DNA of 17,111 nucleotides, from assembly GCA_002339165.1 (NCBI GenBank), contig DDJS01000127.1, forward strand, positions 29,363 through 46,473, read 5' to 3'. Positions 15,312 through 17,111 of the stretch are shown here, in pieces. The position numbers and the translations under genes are program-made. Within the stretch, counting starts at the first letter, position 1; each line of letters begins with the position of its first letter. The notes below the pieces were generated by a model. It had not been told where the DNA came from. It was given only the letters and a program-made list of their open reading frames with translations, and ran no database searches. This DNA comes from Cellvibrionales bacterium UBA2618. Lineage in GTDB: Bacteria > Pseudomonadota > Gammaproteobacteria > Pseudomonadales > Porticoccaceae.

Positions 15312-15962
15312 TCAAACGGTGATGCGCTGCGGAAATTGTCGCGCGGCATCACCGGCGCGCCAAAACGGCAACTTGCCCATCGACGCTACAAATATTTGAT
15401 CATCGAAAAAACGCTGCAACCAGCCCGTCAGGCGCGGATAGGGCGCGGTGTTAAACCATTCGCGCTCGACCGCTGCGAACTGTCGCAGCATTGGAAAAAT
15501 CGCCACATCTGCCAGCGAGCAACGCGAACCAAACAGATAATCGCGTCCCTGCAGCAGCGACTCGAGCACCACCACAAACCGCTCGGCCTCTGCGCGCCAC
15601 TGCGTCTGGGTCTTTTGCGGGTGCCGATCTGCGTATTTATAGCGATCTAAATCGGCTTTAAAACCGCCATCGTTCTCGGCGATCAGTGCCGCTTCTGGCG
15701 CCGCGGGAGCGCACTGCAGCCAGCCTTTTGGATCGCACTGCTCCAGCGCCCAGCGCATAATCTCAAGGCTCTCTACCAACACCTGCCCGCTAGCCAACTG
15801 CAATACCGGCACGGTGCCGCGTGGCGACACTTGCAGCAGCTGTTGCGGCTTGTCAGAAAGTCGTACTTCCCTGATCTCGACCTCGATGCGGGCAGCGCAC
15901 AATGCCATGCGTGCGCGCATCGCGAACGGGCAGCGCCTAAACGAATATAATATGGGCTTCAT
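15312..15962 (-). CDS. Glutathione S-transferase family protein
   Basis: Protein of 216 residues with the soluble GST fold. The thioredoxin-like N-domain begins MKPILYSFRRCPFAMRARM, with Cys11 in a CPFA motif typical of Grx2/omega-like GSTs, and has the cis-Pro region GTVPVLQL and the glutathione-binding VESLEIM. The C-terminal helical domain follows (about 90-210) with FGSRCSLADVAIFPMLRQFA, the N-capping/hydrophobic-staple region of GSTs. Cysteine-type GSTs favour disulfide or thiol transfer rather than conjugation, so reduction of mixed disulfides is possible; the substrate is unknown. The start ATG 15962 lacks a good ribosome site and overlaps (ATGA) the stop of a 7-codon ORF upstream that has one. 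It is divergent from the saccharopine dehydrogenase-family gene. Confidence 0.88.
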   Translation of the reverse strand: MKPILYSFRRCPFAMRARMALCAARIEVEIREVRLSDKPQQLLQVSPRGTVPVLQLASGQVLVESLEIMRWALEQCDPKGWLQCAPAAPEAALIAENDGGFKADLDRYKYADRHPQKTQTQWRAEAERFVVVLESLLQGRDYLFGSRCSLADVAIFPMLRQFAAVEREWFNTAPYPRLTGWLQRFFDDQIFVASMGKLPFWRAGDAARQFPQRITV

Positions 15963-15982
15963 AAGCCGGTGCAGGGTAACAT
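15959..15982 (-). CDS. Putative 7-codon leader ORF coupled to GST
   Basis: On the minus strand AAGGAG (15993-15988), five bases, then ATG starts an ORF encoding MLPCTGL. Its TGA overlaps the GST ATG as ATGA. The GST itself has no Shine-Dalgarno, so ribosomes loaded here could reinitiate on GST. A functional peptide is not implied. Confidence 0.45.
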   Translation of the reverse strand: MLPCTGL

Positions 15983-16013
15983 GCCTGCTCCTTAGGATGA
16001 ACGATGATTACCC

Positions 16014-17111
16014 ATGTCGACTAAAAATTATGACCTGATTGTCTACGGTGCCAGCAGTTTTGTTGGCGCTATTATGAGCCGCTATCTGGCCGAGCACCTC
16101 GCCGGTTCGCCACAATTCTCTTGGGCCATCGCCGGGCGCTGCGTGACCAAACTCGAGCGCCTGCGCAACGATCTTCCGGCAGCGTCGGCAAAACTGCCGA
16201 TCATCGTCGCCGACGCCACCGATAGCGCCGCGCTACACAAAATGTGCCGCTCTGCGCGAGTCGTGGTCAGCACCGTGGGGCCCTATGCCCTGCACGGCGA
16301 ACCACTGATCGCGGCCTGCGCCGAAAATGGCACCGACTATTGCGATATCACTGGCGAAGCGTACTGGATCAAACGCATGATCGACACCTACCAAGCGCGT
16401 GCCGAGGCCAGTGGAGCGCGACTGGTGAGCTGCTGCGGCTTTGATTCGATCCCCTCGGATCTCGGCGTGCACTTTTTACAGACGCAGTCGATGAAGCGGT
16501 TTGAGGGCTATTGTAACGACGTTTCACTACGCGTTGCTACCATGCGTGGCGGAGCCTCCGGCGGCACCATTGCCAGTGTTATCGAGGCTCTTAAAGCGGC
16601 CAAAACCGATACTATGCTCCGCCGCGAGATGCTCGACCCCTACCAATTGTGCCCAACAACAGGGGTTGAAAAACTCGCCCAGCCGCGGCTTAAAGGACCG
16701 ACTTATGATCATACCTTTGACGCCTGGACGGCACCTTTTGTGATGGAGGCGATCAACTCTCGGGTGGTATTGCGTTCTAGCGTGATCGGCGAGCACGACT
16801 ACGGCGCAGAGTTTCGCTACCACGAGGGCGTATTGACGGGTTCGGGCCTGCGCGGACGGATGGCCGCCATCGGCATGTCGGTAGGACTCGCGGCGATGCT
16901 CGCCGCGCTGTATTTTGGTCCGCCGCGCGCGCTGCTAACGCGCTGGGTACTACCGTCCCCTGGCGAGGGCCCAAGCCCCGAGGCGCAGCGTCGCGGTAGT
17001 TTCGATATCCGTCTGCATGGCAGCGATAAGAATGGTAATCAACTGCGCGTGCGGGTCACTGGCGACCGCGATCCGGGGTATGGAAGTACCGCAAAAATGC
17101 TCGCCCAATCG
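16014..17111 (+). CDS. Saccharopine dehydrogenase-family oxidoreductase (3' partial)
   Basis: The first 366 codons of a gene that leaves the window in frame. The N-terminal Rossmann motif is YDLIVYGASSFVG (residues 6-18), followed by AGRCVTKLERLRNDL. The segment VVVSTVGPYALHGEPLIAACAENGTDYCDITGE is diagnostic of the saccharopine dehydrogenase-like/trans-acting enoyl reductase group. CCGFDSIPSDLG then marks the second half. A hydrophobic stretch (about 285-305, MSVGLAAMLAALYFG) may touch the membrane. Family members of this subgroup run to about 390-420 residues, so only the last tens of residues are probably missing. They reduce or modify polyketide/lipid substrates in mycobacteria, but most bacterial members are uncharacterised; lysine metabolism is not implied. 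ATG 16014 has only a distant AGGA (15994-15997). The divergent GST start is 51 bases away. Confidence 0.87.
   Translation, partial: MSTKNYDLIVYGASSFVGAIMSRYLAEHLAGSPQFSWAIAGRCVTKLERLRNDLPAASAKLPIIVADATDSAALHKMCRSARVVVSTVGPYALHGEPLIAACAENGTDYCDITGEAYWIKRMIDTYQARAEASGARLVSCCGFDSIPSDLGVHFLQTQSMKRFEGYCNDVSLRVATMRGGASGGTIASVIEALKAAKTDTMLRREMLDPYQLCPTTGVEKLAQPRLKGPTYDHTFDAWTAPFVMEAINSRVVLRSSVIGEHDYGAEFRYHEGVLTGSGLRGRMAAIGMSVGLAAMLAALYFGPPRALLTRWVLPSPGEGPSPEAQRRGSFDIRLHGSDKNGNQLRVRVTGDRDPGYGSTAKMLAQS

Noticed and set aside
1289..15976. AGCCGGTGCAGGG occurs both after the ParA-like gene (1289-1301) and between GST and the saccharopine dehydrogenase-family gene (15964-15976).
   Set aside because: A 13-base match somewhere in 17 kb is expected by chance a few times; no longer similarity surrounds it.
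1..17111. Mobile element, prophage, CRISPR or toxin-antitoxin content.
   Set aside because: No transposase, integrase, repeat array or matching protein pattern was found, and composition is even throughout.

Overview
The window looks like chromosomal DNA of a free-living, probably marine gammaproteobacterium. Genes are densely packed, protein families are those of aerobic Gammaproteobacteria (YheS-type ABC-F ATPase, fused isobutyryl-CoA mutase, renalase-like FAD oxidoreductase, DUF2256, bactofilins), and base composition is even and moderately GC-rich. A Cellvibrionales-like lineage is my best guess, but the sequence does not prove it. I see no tRNA, rRNA, CRISPR array, transposase or phage gene, and no gap without a gene longer than about 270 bases.

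Region 1 (1-2516, plus strand): a bactofilin, then 29 bases later a ParA/MinD-type ATPase with no ParB beside it, then a 49-residue DUF2256 zinc-ribbon-like protein (1350-1499), then a renalase-like NAD(P)/FAD oxidoreductase.

Region 2 (2517-10086) is a carbon/acyl-CoA block. A plus-strand adducin-like class II aldolase homologue lies behind an AT-rich regulatory gap. It faces a minus-strand series transcribed as icmF (fused B12-dependent isobutyryl-CoA mutase), an SDR dehydrogenase, then an LCAD-like acyl-CoA dehydrogenase. Divergent from icmF is a FadR/GntR-family (FCD-type) regulator. The intergenic region between them holds a 33-bp imperfect palindrome whose core, TTGTCCGACAA, fits the FadR-subfamily operator pattern. 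The simplest reading is that this regulator controls icmF and itself, and that the block handles branched or short acyl-CoAs.

Region 3 (10077-15194, minus strand) reads as one transcription direction: ABC exporter (fused TMD-NBD), yheS (ABC-F), a second bactofilin, and a methyltransferase-like protein. The last gene overlaps the 3' end of the fadR-like gene tail to tail by 10 bp. The bactofilin probably also has its own promoter.

Region 4 (15244-17111): a 16-bp perfect palindrome upstream of the ABC exporter, then a glutathione S-transferase (minus) divergent from a saccharopine dehydrogenase-family oxidoreductase (plus) that runs off the window. The GST start codon overlaps the stop of a 7-codon upstream ORF that carries the only good Shine-Dalgarno, which suggests translational coupling.

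No clearly new multi-gene system is evident. The best leads are the two separate bactofilin modules (one with an orphan ParA, one with a methyltransferase-like partner), the icmF/fadR-like operator, the unannotated DUF2256 gene, and the GST leader ORF.
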